A stretch of 23,087 bases of DNA from Alphaproteobacteria bacterium (GTDB taxonomy: Bacteria > Pseudomonadota > Alphaproteobacteria > Rs-D84): NCBI GenBank assembly GCA_017650505.1, contig JAGCET010000045.1:1-23087 (forward strand), given 5' to 3'. Positions 8,266-14,200 of this stretch are shown in pieces. The notes below the pieces were generated by a model that searched no databases, was not told the origin of the DNA, and saw only the letters and a list, made by a program, of their open reading frames with translations. The number at the start of each line of letters is the position of its first letter. Positions within the stretch are counted from its first letter, which is position 1. The translations under genes were made by a program, and so were the position numbers.

Positions 8266-8284
8266 GGCCGGAAATTATCCGGCC
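8266..8284. other. GC-rich hairpin between phage genes
   Basis: GGCCGGA and TCCGGCC are separated by AATTA in an otherwise AT-rich gap of about 80 bp. On the minus strand no T-run follows directly, so it is a poor terminator for the leftward genes. A transcript-stability or processing element is possible. On the plus strand it is followed by TAG and TTTTT. Confidence 0.45.
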
Positions 8285-8314
8285 TAGTTTTTATAAACAA
8301 TAATCAAGTATGCA

Positions 8315-8545
8315 CTAATCCAATGCAGCGGTTGTGACCGCACTATCAGACACAGCGATTTTCTTGATAGATGTTTTATCAGATGCGTTAATAATAACAA
8401 TATCACCCGAATTCATCAATGTTTTAACCGCGTTAAAATACCCACTGGTCGTGATAGTTGCCAATGTTTCATTTGCAATATAGTGCCACAACGTAAAGCC
8501 ATTCGCATACGCAATTACCGACAGATTTTTGTTTTGAAATGCCAT
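8315..8545 (-). CDS. Small phage virion-type protein, 76 aa
   Basis: The protein begins MAFQNKNLSVIAYANGFTLWHY and continues TSGYFNAVKTLMNSGDIVIINASD. This short beta-rich sequence resembles small proteins encoded just after the major capsid gene in many alphaproteobacterial podoviruses, where a head-decoration or minor-capsid role is likely but not assured. A GGGGG site lies about 6 nt before the ATG. It sits between the capsid and tail tubular A genes in the same direction. Confidence 0.75.
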   Translation of the reverse strand: MAFQNKNLSVIAYANGFTLWHYIANETLATITTSGYFNAVKTLMNSGDIVIINASDKTSIKKIAVSDSAVTTAALD

Positions 8546-8569
8546 TGTTTACCCCCTTGGATTATTGTT

Positions 8570-9388
8570 TTATTCACCACATTTCACGCGAATTATACCG
8601 TCTGCATCTATCAGAACTGCCCCTTGGGACATACTGTTGCTGATAAAGTGTGCGGCACGTTCGCCATGCCATGTGATGTCTGTTTTGACTTCTTGTCCGC
8701 ACGCGTGACCAATACTGGACGCATGATAAACAAAACAGTCACGATGTGTAGAAGAAGACAACGGCAACGCGTTATACATCACCCATGTGATGCCAAGCCA
8801 TTTTCTGATTTCGCATCCGTTCATATAAGGCAATTCAGAACCAACATATTCCGCCGATGAAAATTCATCTATGCCCAACAATTCGTTCCATTGCTTTACG
8901 CCAACGACTGCAAATCTACGACCATCATCTGGCACATCGTTTTCATTTAACTTTTCCAATGCACTTAAAATCAAAGTTTTGGTTAACCCCGTTGAATAAT
9001 CTCCGACATATGCTGTTGCATTATTCATTGCGCCAACAATCAGTTCGTCGGTTTTGCGGCCCAACGCGTACGCACCGGCCGACGCAACGACGCGACGTTC
9101 GTCAACGTTAATTTTTAATTCATCCAACGCATCAACCCAATCACCCGCATAATAATCCTGCAAAGTGCATTCCACCGGTGTGTGGTTAAGATTCATAACC
9201 GGCACAATGCCATGACGCGATTTGGTACTGGCCGTACCTTTACCAATTTTTTGAAATGTTGTAGATGCCCCGACAACCCCGGATTTGCTGCGAATCGTAG
9301 AACGCAATTTCGTTCCGGTTTGCTGATACGCCAAATGAACATCTGCCTCAAATTGTTTCACAAATGCTTGATCTATGGAAACAGACAT
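8570..9388 (-). CDS. Major capsid protein
   Basis: The 272-residue protein begins MSVSIDQAFVKQFEADVHLAYQQTGTKLRSTIRSKSG. It continues with TFQKIGKGTASTKSRHG, LDELKINVDERRVVASAGAYALGRKTDELI and a C-terminal GQEVKTDITWHGERAAHFISNSMSQGAVLIDADGIIRVKC. This matches the HK97-fold capsid family of alphaproteobacterial podoviruses. ATG 9386-9388 is chosen because AAAGGAA lies just upstream and homology starts there. The frame is open a further 44 codons to 9520, but that stretch has no ribosome site and lies directly below a terminator. Two terminators separate it from the upstream Lys/Ala-rich gene, so readthrough or an unseen promoter must supply its high expression. Confidence 0.85.
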   Translation of the reverse strand: MSVSIDQAFVKQFEADVHLAYQQTGTKLRSTIRSKSGVVGASTTFQKIGKGTASTKSRHGIVPVMNLNHTPVECTLQDYYAGDWVDALDELKINVDERRVVASAGAYALGRKTDELIVGAMNNATAYVGDYSTGLTKTLILSALEKLNENDVPDDGRRFAVVGVKQWNELLGIDEFSSAEYVGSELPYMNGCEIRKWLGITWVMYNALPLSSSTHRDCFVYHASSIGHACGQEVKTDITWHGERAAHFISNSMSQGAVLIDADGIIRVKCGE

Positions 9389-9522
9389 ATTTATTCCTTT
9401 TGTTAAAAAATAATTAGATTTAGGCAAAAAAATTTGCCCGACCAACAATTTGTTTTTGGTTATGCCGCACGCGGCGCCAATTTCAAATTGACACGGGTCC
9501 AAACGATCTGGATTATCCATAT

Positions 9523-9559
9523 AAAAAAATTCAGTTCGACAAATTTACATCGAACTGAA
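9523..9559 (-). terminator. Second of two tandem leftward terminators
   Basis: The perfect 10-bp inverted repeat TTCAGTTCGA / TCGAACTGAA (9530-9539, 9550-9559) with a 10-nt loop is followed on the minus strand by seven T residues (9529-9523). Confidence 0.75.
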
Positions 9560-9570
9560 AATTTTTACAT

Positions 9571-9593
9571 AAAAATGCCCGCACAGCGGGCAT
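9571..9593 (-). terminator. Intrinsic terminator after the Lys/Ala-rich gene
   Basis: ATGCCCGC and GCGGGCAT pair over 8 bp around a 3-nt loop (9575-9582, 9586-9593), followed on the minus strand by TTTTT. It lies 22 bp past the stop of the leftward Lys/Ala-rich gene. Confidence 0.85.
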
Positions 9594-9614
9594 TCATAAC
9601 ATCATTCGACATTA

Positions 9615-9926
9615 TTATTTTTTCTTGGCACACGCCTTTTTGGCACATGCTTTCTTTGCAACCGGTTTTTTCGCCGCAACTTTTTTGGCGACCGGTTTCT
9701 TTGCCGCGACTTTCTTCGCAACCGGCTTTTTCGCCGCAACTTTCTTCACAGCGACTTTTTTAGCGACCGGTTTTTTAACCGCAGCTTTTTTAACAGCCGG
9801 TTTCTTCGCAGCAACTTTCTTAGCCGCCGGTTTCTTCACAGCCACTTTCTTTGCAGCAGGTTTCGCCGCAACTGTTTTTTTCGCAGCAGGTTTCTTTGCC
9901 GCAGTTTTCAAGAATGTGAATGCCAT
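9615..9926 (-). CDS. Histone H1-like Lys/Ala-rich repeat protein within the phage head module
   Basis: The 103-residue product is nearly all Lys, Ala, Val and Pro. After a short head, MAFTFLKTAAKK, it runs as degenerate decapeptide units of the KKVAAKKPVA type and ends CAKKACAKKK. Such tails bind DNA without sequence specificity, as in eukaryotic H1 C-termini and bacterial H1-like proteins. A strong AAAGGAG site precedes the ATG; upstream are a likely own promoter and downstream two tandem terminators, so it is an independent transcription unit between scaffold and capsid genes. It could be a host-type nucleoid protein captured by the phage, or a virion DNA-condensing protein. The two Cys residues near the C-terminus are unusual for the type. 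Confidence 0.8.
   Translation of the reverse strand: MAFTFLKTAAKKPAAKKTVAAKPAAKKVAVKKPAAKKVAAKKPAVKKAAVKKPVAKKVAVKKVAAKKPVAKKVAAKKPVAKKVAAKKPVAKKACAKKACAKKK
9640..9860. repeat. Imperfect tandem repeat, about 30-bp period, coding for KKVAAKKPVA-type units
   Basis: On the plus strand the words ACCGG, TTTTT/TTTCTT and GCCGCAAC or close variants recur at roughly 30-bp spacing. This reflects decapeptide repeats in the leftward gene and may vary in copy number. Confidence 0.7.
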
Positions 9927-9935
9927 TCTTCTCTC

Positions 9936-10012
9936 CTTTCGTATTTTTTTTTGGATAGAACAAATTCTTTTGTTCTTGATTTTATTTTATACGAAAGAAA
10001 AAAATTAGTAAA
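9936..10012 (-). promoter_or_regulatory. Promoter and inverted repeats ahead of the Lys/Ala-rich gene
   Basis: Reading leftward, TTTACT (10012-10007), a 17-bp spacer and TAAAAT (9989-9984) form a plausible promoter. A 9-bp inverted repeat, CTTTCGTAT / ATACGAAAG (9936-9944, 9989-9997), links the -10 region to the ribosome binding site. A smaller hairpin (AGAACAAA / TTTGTTCT) lies between. The outer repeat touches both promoter and Shine-Dalgarno, so it could serve as an operator. Confidence 0.45.
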
Positions 10013-10044
10013 GCAAAAAGTAAAATTTTTATAAAAAAAATTTA

Positions 10045-10701
10045 CTATGAATATAATTTTTTAAATCCGTTTTCTATTTTACGAATATATTCTGCATCAT
10101 TATCACGCCAATATTTTGGATCTTGCATCATTCGACGCAAATCAGACTCAGATAAATTTTTCGAATCAGAATTTTCAATCGAAACCTTTGGTTCCATTGA
10201 TTGCATCATCTTATATACCCCTTGGATTCCGCGGGGTGTAGAACACAATTCGTTAAACGCATCGGTCGGCAAAAAATGTTCACCAAATGATTTTATTGCA
10301 ATCAAAGCATCGAACATTTTTTCATCTGAACCGAAAAATTCTTTTAACTCTGCAATCGCATTTGACTCATCACGCACAGAAATAATTTCTGAAATCATCG
10401 GCGATAAAAATTCATTCGCAAGATTATAAATTTTTTCCACTTGATTTTTTGTTAAACCGATTTTGTGAAATTCTTGGCGAACATTTTCATTATCGAATAA
10501 ATCATTGTGGGGATATTCATCCGCACTGTCCGGCACACCAATCGCATGACGGAAGCGGGTTTGCACAGATTCATCTGATTTTTCATCCGGCACAGAAATC
10601 ATTCCACCCATCTTTTTTTCAAGTTCTGTATATGATTTTATAAGCGCATCACTATTTAATGTTCCGTCTTCATTACGAAATTTTTCTGGTACATTTTCCA
10701 T
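10045..10701 (-). CDS. Capsid assembly scaffolding protein
   Basis: The 218-residue product begins MENVPEKFRNEDGTLNSDALIKSYTELEKKMG, the N-terminus typical of T7 gp9-like scaffolds, and has FRHAIGVPDSADEYP. It is acidic and helical and ends with the basic RKIENGFKKLYS helix, as expected of a scaffold whose C-terminus docks on the capsid. ATG 10699-10701 is chosen for the AAAGGA site and the family start; the open frame upstream to 10809 overlaps the membrane-protein gene. It precedes the capsid gene, apart from the intervening Lys/Ala-rich gene. Confidence 0.82.
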   Translation of the reverse strand: MENVPEKFRNEDGTLNSDALIKSYTELEKKMGGMISVPDEKSDESVQTRFRHAIGVPDSADEYPHNDLFDNENVRQEFHKIGLTKNQVEKIYNLANEFLSPMISEIISVRDESNAIAELKEFFGSDEKMFDALIAIKSFGEHFLPTDAFNELCSTPRGIQGVYKMMQSMEPKVSIENSDSKNLSESDLRRMMQDPKYWRDNDAEYIRKIENGFKKLYS

Positions 10702-10702
10702 T

Positions 10703-10891
10703 TTATTTTCCTTTGTTTTTATTTGATTTATGCAACAAGTAAACTCCACATACCGCAAGCAATGCTTGGGTTGTAGCAAACAAATCCGAATCGCCGACAA
10801 AATATGCACACAATGCAGATACTATTCCAAGTCCGGTCATAATTTGTGTTTTGCGATTCGCAAAAAAACCACCATTTATAAATTTACTCAT
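10703..10891 (-). CDS. Small membrane protein, putative holin
   Basis: The 62-residue product starts MSKFINGGFFANRKTQIMTGLG and has two hydrophobic segments: about residues 18-33 (MTGLGIVSALCAYFVG) and 37-53 (LFATTQALLAVCGVYLL). It ends with a basic tail, HKSNKNKGK. Two short membrane helices, small size and position next to a wall hydrolase fit a holin, but no family signature proves it. ATG 10889-10891 has GGAA about 7 nt upstream. The stop is one base from the scaffold start. Confidence 0.65.
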   Translation of the reverse strand: MSKFINGGFFANRKTQIMTGLGIVSALCAYFVGDSDLFATTQALLAVCGVYLLHKSNKNKGK

Positions 10892-10904
10892 ATTCGATTC
10901 CGTA

Positions 10905-11315
10905 TTATATGTAAAATAAAATTCCATCTATATCGGCGATATATCCGCGCGCGATTGCCCATTTCGGTAATAATTCTTCACGATGAAATTTTGTTGCACC
11001 ATGACACATATCGGGTAAATTACCGTGCAACATACGCAATGCAACACGCAAACACATTTGAAAATCAGACCTTGATGCATCTATGGTCAAATATTCATGT
11101 CGTATCGATTCGATATTTCGCGATTCGAAAAGTTCCGAATCAGATATTATTTTTGCAATCTTTTCATTTCTTATACGTGCAGAATTTGCAATCATCGAAG
11201 TTAATGCTTCGACAACACGTAAAGATTTTGCCAATGTTTCTGCATAAACGATTCGCGCAACCGCGTATGCTAATGTCATTGTTTCGTCATGTGCTTCTAA
11301 GATTTCAAGTTGCAT
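10905..11315 (-). CDS. SleB-type cell wall hydrolase (endolysin)
   Basis: The 136-residue protein has the two SleB-family blocks. The N-terminal YAVARIVYAETLAKSLRVVEALTSMIANSARIRN contains the probable catalytic Glu of the A-R-x-x-Y-x-E pattern. The C-terminal block is LRMLHGNLPDMCHGATKFHREELLPKWA, ending DIDGILFYI. The family cleaves peptidoglycan glycan strands. No signal peptide is seen, consistent with holin-dependent release. ATG 11313-11315 has GGGGGA upstream; the frame is open to 11381, but that region is a leader hairpin. It is the first gene of the leftward phage operon, and its end overlaps the region just before the holin-like gene. Confidence 0.78.
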   Translation of the reverse strand: MQLEILEAHDETMTLAYAVARIVYAETLAKSLRVVEALTSMIANSARIRNEKIAKIISDSELFESRNIESIRHEYLTIDASRSDFQMCLRVALRMLHGNLPDMCHGATKFHREELLPKWAIARGYIADIDGILFYI

Positions 11316-11337
11316 TGTGATTTTCCCCCGTGACAAT

Positions 11338-11361
11338 AAAAAAGTCGCACAGACGTGCGAC
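11338..11361 (-). terminator. Leader terminator/attenuator of the leftward phage operon
   Basis: GTCGCAC and GTGCGAC (11344-11350, 11355-11361) pair around a 4-nt loop. TTTTTT follows on the minus strand (11343-11338), 23 bp before the hydrolase ATG and downstream of the operon promoter. Flanking T-runs on both sides make it potentially bidirectional. A second hairpin, CACATC/GATGTG, lies at 11374-11389. Confidence 0.7.
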
Positions 11362-11417
11362 AAAAAAAATACCCACATCAAACGATGTGAATATAAATTC
11401 CCCTGTTTATGCCAGAC

Positions 11418-11446
11418 ATAGTATCATAAATTCCCCCAAAAGTCAA
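11418..11446 (-). promoter_or_regulatory. Promoter of the leftward phage structural operon
   Basis: Reading leftward: TTGACT (11446-11441), a 17-bp spacer, then TACTAT (11423-11418), with a predicted start near 11411. It is the only strong leftward promoter seen ahead of the whole hydrolase-to-portal gene series. Confidence 0.65.
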
Positions 11447-11507
11447 GATATTTTTTGCGTTTTGGTTGTTGTGTATAAAATTTAAAATTCAAATTACGAT
11501 AAAACAG

Positions 11508-11537
11508 TTGACCAAATTTATAAAATTCTGCTAGCCT
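11508..11537 (+). promoter_or_regulatory. Promoter of the structured RNA at 11541-11760
   Basis: TTGACC (11508-11513), an 18-bp spacer and an extended -10, TGCTAGCCT (TAGCCT at 11532-11537), predict a start near 11543. That is exactly where the RNA's outermost helix begins. Confidence 0.55.
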
Positions 11538-11540
11538 AAA

Positions 11541-11760
11541 AGTCGAATCGAACAGGGTTTCGGTTCGGGGTCGTAAGAAACCTCTCCAAGCACCGGTGCA
11601 AAGCATCGTAATTCATGTCAGATTTCCGAATGTTTTCGCACCGTTATTATCTTGCCCCATGTTGGGGTGCCGTTGGATATAATGCTTTGCAAAAGTCCAC
11701 GGGATTATCGTGCTTGGTAATTTCTTAACACCCCGACGTCGATTCGTTGACGTCTTTTTT
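11541..11760 (+). ncRNA. Candidate structured leader RNA ending in an intrinsic terminator, unknown family
   Basis: Long-range helices nest into a rod. TCGGGGT (11565-11571) pairs with ACCCCGA (11730-11736); TAAGAAA (11574-11580) with TTTCTTA (11721-11727); CCAAGCAC (11586-11593) with GTGCTTGG (11710-11717); TGCAAAGCAT (11597-11606) with ATGCTTTGCA (11682-11691). An apical CCCCA/TGGGG hairpin lies at 11655-11667. GACGTC/GACGTC (11735-11740, 11749-11754) plus TTTTTT forms a terminator 20 bp before the next ATG. The 5' CGAATCGA (11544-11551) is exactly complementary to TCGATTCG (11739-11746), which includes part of the terminator, so the two are mutually exclusive. It could be a riboswitch or attenuator, or a free-standing 6S-like rod RNA; I could not match it to a known family. 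Confidence 0.65.
11735..11760 (+). terminator. Terminator 20 bp upstream of the 11781 gene
   Basis: A 6-bp GACGTC/GACGTC stem with an 8-nt loop is followed by six T residues. The short stem suggests conditional rather than strong termination. Confidence 0.65.
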
Positions 11761-11780
11761 GTGAATCAAACGGGGTATAT

Positions 11781-12605
11781 ATGAAGAAATTTATTATTGC
11801 TTTTGTATTGTTGGCTTGTGCGTGCGCAGCGTATTCGGAAAATGAAAGTGCCGTCACGTCAAAAGAATATGTTGATGCCGGTGTTTCCGGAAAGCAGGAC
11901 ACACTTACAATCACCGGCACTAATACGGTTATGACTTATGATTCATCACAATCAACTGGCTTGGGCCAGAAAGCGATATATACCCCAGGCAGTGATTACG
12001 CGACACAACAAACCGCGTTGGTAACTGCCTCAACGGCTAATGCTGCGATACAAAACGCAATCAACGGTGAGTTCGTGTGCTATGAATACAATCCAAATGA
12101 CCCAACCGATTGTTGGTTGGTAACAATAAAAAATACGACGCCGCACAGCGCATCAAAAAATTTATTTAATTTGACAACAGCAAATGTTCTCTACCGTACT
12201 CCGTCTGACACCACATATCAGAAACATCAAAATGGATACACAGTAATAGCCCCATTGGACGACGGTGCTAACTTTATCGTGATTGAATTTGATACTATAA
12301 CCGATTATCTCGGGAAAACCCTAACAATATCTGCACAAACATCTTGCACAGGTACAACTTCTTGGGTTTACAATCTAACTCTGTGTGATGATAATGGTGG
12401 CAATAGAATCAGCGGTACCGGGCGTACAATTACAATTCCTAGTCAACCAGATTCGGTTCATACCAAAATTGCGTTCAGATTGTATGCTTTTCATGGTGAA
12501 ACAGGTGATTCATGCACATACACAAATATTCAAATAGAAGAAGGCGCAACCGCCACAGAATACGAACCATTTGAAAATATGTATCTGCCACAAAATCAAC
12601 AATAA
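11781..12605 (+). CDS. Secreted surface-type protein, 274 aa
   Basis: A signal peptide, MKKFIIAFVLLACACAAYS, is followed by SKEYVDAGVSGKQDTLTITGTNTVMTYDSS, a repeat-like segment recalling phage tail-fibre stalks. Next come Thr/Ala-rich helical residues and a C-terminal beta-rich domain (about 105-270) ending TNIQIEEGATATEYEPFENMYLP. That ending is common in phage and surface carbohydrate-binding modules. Export to the envelope or outside is expected; an adhesin- or fibre-like role is inferred only. An ACGGGG site precedes the ATG by 6 nt. No promoter is seen between the terminator at 11735-11760 and the start, so expression should need readthrough of the structured leader. It converges with birA, leaving 15 bp between them. 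Confidence 0.75.
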   Translation: MKKFIIAFVLLACACAAYSENESAVTSKEYVDAGVSGKQDTLTITGTNTVMTYDSSQSTGLGQKAIYTPGSDYATQQTALVTASTANAAIQNAINGEFVCYEYNPNDPTDCWLVTIKNTTPHSASKNLFNLTTANVLYRTPSDTTYQKHQNGYTVIAPLDDGANFIVIEFDTITDYLGKTLTISAQTSCTGTTSWVYNLTLCDDNGGNRISGTGRTITIPSQPDSVHTKIAFRLYAFHGETGDSCTYTNIQIEEGATATEYEPFENMYLPQNQQ

Positions 12606-12620
12606 CTGCAAAGACATGTA

Positions 12621-13301
12621 TTAAATCAAAATTTCATCGCCGTGTATCAAAAAATATTCGGGGCCACGGCGCACAACCAAAGAACCGTTATCATTTATAC
12701 CAATCAGTTCGACCATTTCACTGCGGTATTTTACCAATTTATTCAATCCGGCGGCCATACCCATCCAACGACGACGCACCGAATCGAAATCTGCATGCAT
12801 ACATTTTTCAATATTCCGCGCAAGACGCATTAGCAAATCTGGTAATTCTACATTTGCATACAGATCCAATTTTGTTGTCTGGTATTCATCTACGGTTGGA
12901 TTTGAGTGTACATTTAATCCAATTCCGATGATAACGAAACGACCATAATATTCTATCAATACACCTGATATCTTTTTGCCGTCTATTAATATATCATTAG
13001 GCCACTTTATTTCTGGTGCCACACCGTATGAAATCAATGTGTCGGCAATTGCAACCGCCACAGCATAAGATAATCGAGGATCACGTTCGATACAGTTAAA
13101 AATAAAACTTGCATATATATTACCGTGATGAGAAACCCATTTCCGACGGTACCGGCCACGCCCTGCAAACTGTGCCGCCGCACAGATTATCATATGATCC
13201 GATGCGTTGCCGTTCAAAATGTACTCGTGCGCATAGGTCTGAGTACTGGATATTTTATCAAAAGATACAACTTTATATCCCGCCAATGATGAATTTCCCA
13301 T
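12621..13301 (-). CDS. birA: Biotin-[acetyl-CoA-carboxylase] ligase
   Basis: The 226-residue enzyme activates biotin with ATP and transfers it to a lysine of the biotin carrier protein of acetyl-CoA carboxylase, feeding fatty-acid synthesis. Visible motifs are SSTQTYA (about 19-25), the biotinyl-AMP loop GRGRYRRKW (47-55), KWPNDILIDGKKISGVLIE (99-117) and IGIGLNVHSNP. It has no N-terminal repressor domain (group I type). The first 29 bp overlap the end of the upstream winged-helix gene, so the two are cotranscribed and probably translationally coupled. Confidence 0.92.
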   Translation of the reverse strand: MGNSSLAGYKVVSFDKISSTQTYAHEYILNGNASDHMIICAAAQFAGRGRYRRKWVSHHGNIYASFIFNCIERDPRLSYAVAVAIADTLISYGVAPEIKWPNDILIDGKKISGVLIEYYGRFVIIGIGLNVHSNPTVDEYQTTKLDLYANVELPDLLMRLARNIEKCMHADFDSVRRRWMGMAAGLNKLVKYRSEMVELIGINDNGSLVVRRGPEYFLIHGDEILI

Positions 13302-13692
13302 TTACATTTTTTATAAAATCGCGTCCGAATAACTTACGCAACCCATAAATCGCCGTATCAACCGTATGCGTTGCCGTATCAGGCGCGTACCCCAATGCAA
13401 TCTTTAATTCATCCGCGGTCATTCCACCATTGTTGTACAAACGTACCACTATTTGTGTTTGAATTGGTGACAATGACACCGAACGACCAAATATTTTGTG
13501 TAATACGTTTGTGTTATCCATTTCTGAAATTATCCCGGATTTTAAATCCATACATGATATGGGGCCGGACAAATTCAGCGAATCGATATTCACATCGGCA
13601 AACACATTACTGTCGACAAGTGTTGCGCCAAGTTCCGACAGAATATGACGCCAGTATGTATCAGATGTAAAAATACGAATCCCAGATAACAT
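13273..13692 (-). CDS. PhoB/OmpR-type winged-helix protein with degenerate receiver-like N-terminus
   Basis: The 139-residue product begins MLSGIRIFTSDTYWRHILSELGATLVDS, resembling the first strand and helix of a response-regulator receiver. The remaining receiver is too short, and no phospho-acceptor pattern is evident. The C-terminal half, LSPIQTQIVVRLYNNGGMTADELKIALGY then THTVDTAIYGLRKLFG, is a PhoB-type winged helix with a clear recognition helix. ATG 13690-13692 is preferred over a TTG at 13726-13728, which directly abuts the preceding terminator. No Shine-Dalgarno is seen, and a promoter lies at leaderless distance. It overlaps birA, suggesting a regulator adjacent to biotin or lipid metabolism, but the target is unknown. 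Confidence 0.72.
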   Translation of the reverse strand: MLSGIRIFTSDTYWRHILSELGATLVDSNVFADVNIDSLNLSGPISCMDLKSGIISEMDNTNVLHKIFGRSVSLSPIQTQIVVRLYNNGGMTADELKIALGYAPDTATHTVDTAIYGLRKLFGRDFIKNVNGKFIIGGI

Positions 13693-13698
13693 AGTACA

Positions 13699-13728
13699 AG
13701 AATAAACCAAGAAATCCGCTATGTCCAA
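13699..13728 (-). promoter_or_regulatory. Candidate leaderless promoter of the winged-helix/birA unit
   Basis: Reading leftward: TTGGAC (13728-13723), an 18-bp spacer, then TATTCT (13704-13699), ending 6 nt before ATG 13692. The -35 box starts right after the T-run of the upstream terminator. Confidence 0.4.
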
Positions 13729-13729
13729 T

Positions 13730-13754
13730 AAAAAAGGCGCACCGATGGTGCGCC
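13730..13754 (-). terminator. Terminator of the orphan HTH gene
   Basis: GGCGCACC and GGTGCGCC (13736-13743, 13747-13754) form an 8-bp stem with a 3-nt loop, followed on the minus strand by TTTTTT. Confidence 0.88.
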
Positions 13755-13781
13755 AGGTGCTGTCGAGAGGCCCATTTTGCC

Positions 13782-14030
13782 CTAACCCGCGTGCCCTTGT
13801 CCGTGATCATCTATGAATTTGGTAAATTCTTGGATAGATGCACCAGTTGAAGACAAAATCTTGGAAATACTGTTTGTGGATGGCCAACGTGGTTGTCCTT
13901 CCTTGGTCCAACGTTTACTTTTGTTAAATGTTGTCGGATCCAACCCGCTGTGACGTGCCAATCCCGAACAAGACATTCCGTGTTCTGTTGCGAATCGCTC
14001 GATTGCGCGCCAAACATCTTCGTGTGTCAT
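13782..14030 (-). CDS. Orphan S24-type phage-repressor HTH domain, 82 aa
   Basis: MTHEDVWRAIERFATEHGMSCSGLARHSGLDPTTFNKSKRW, followed by GQPRWPSTNSISKILSSTGASIQEF, is the N-terminal DNA-binding domain typical of alphaproteobacterial S24-family repressors. Those normally continue into a LexA-like peptidase domain, giving about 210-230 residues. Here the protein ends after DDHGQGHAG, with a terminator right behind, so the peptidase domain is absent. It may be a naturally short repressor not removable by SOS cleavage, or a truncated remnant. GGGGGG lies 4 nt before the ATG. The region upstream is divergent to the structured RNA promoter at 14167, a possible target. Confidence 0.8.
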   Translation of the reverse strand: MTHEDVWRAIERFATEHGMSCSGLARHSGLDPTTFNKSKRWTKEGQPRWPSTNSISKILSSTGASIQEFTKFIDDHGQGHAG

Positions 14031-14166
14031 TTTTCCCCCCTATTTTTTGCGTTATTTTTTTGTTCACAAGGCATTTTATTGAATAAAAACGCAACCGCAA
14101 CAAGCACAATTTCCTAGGAAAAACAAGGACTTCGGATTGACCAAAAAATTTTTTTGACAAAAGTGC

Positions 14167-14195
14167 TTGACAAACGTTTTTTGTTGTATTATATT
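14167..14195 (+). promoter_or_regulatory. Strong promoter of the structured RNA at 14201-14392
   Basis: A perfect TTGACA (14167-14172), a 17-bp spacer and TATATT (14190-14195) predict a start near 14202, where the first stem of the RNA begins. Confidence 0.75.
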
Positions 14196-14200
14196 ACTGC

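Noticed and set aside
9389..9520. 44-codon N-terminal extension of the capsid gene
   Set aside because: It has no ribosome site and abuts a terminator; the AAAGGAA site and family homology start at 9388. Its in-frame openness is noted but unsupported as coding.
9625..10008. Plus-strand 127-aa hydrophobic frame (AFFATGFFAATF-like repeats)
   Set aside because: It is the complement of the Lys/Ala repeat gene; its length comes from codon bias on the other strand and it has no ribosome site.
11541..11760. RNase P RNA, tmRNA, SRP RNA or TPP/cobalamin riboswitch
   Set aside because: None of the hallmark conserved sequences is present, nor any tag-peptide frame. A GGGGTGCC string at 11664-11671 alone is not a TPP core. 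A 6S RNA is not excluded, but no classical central bubble is evident.
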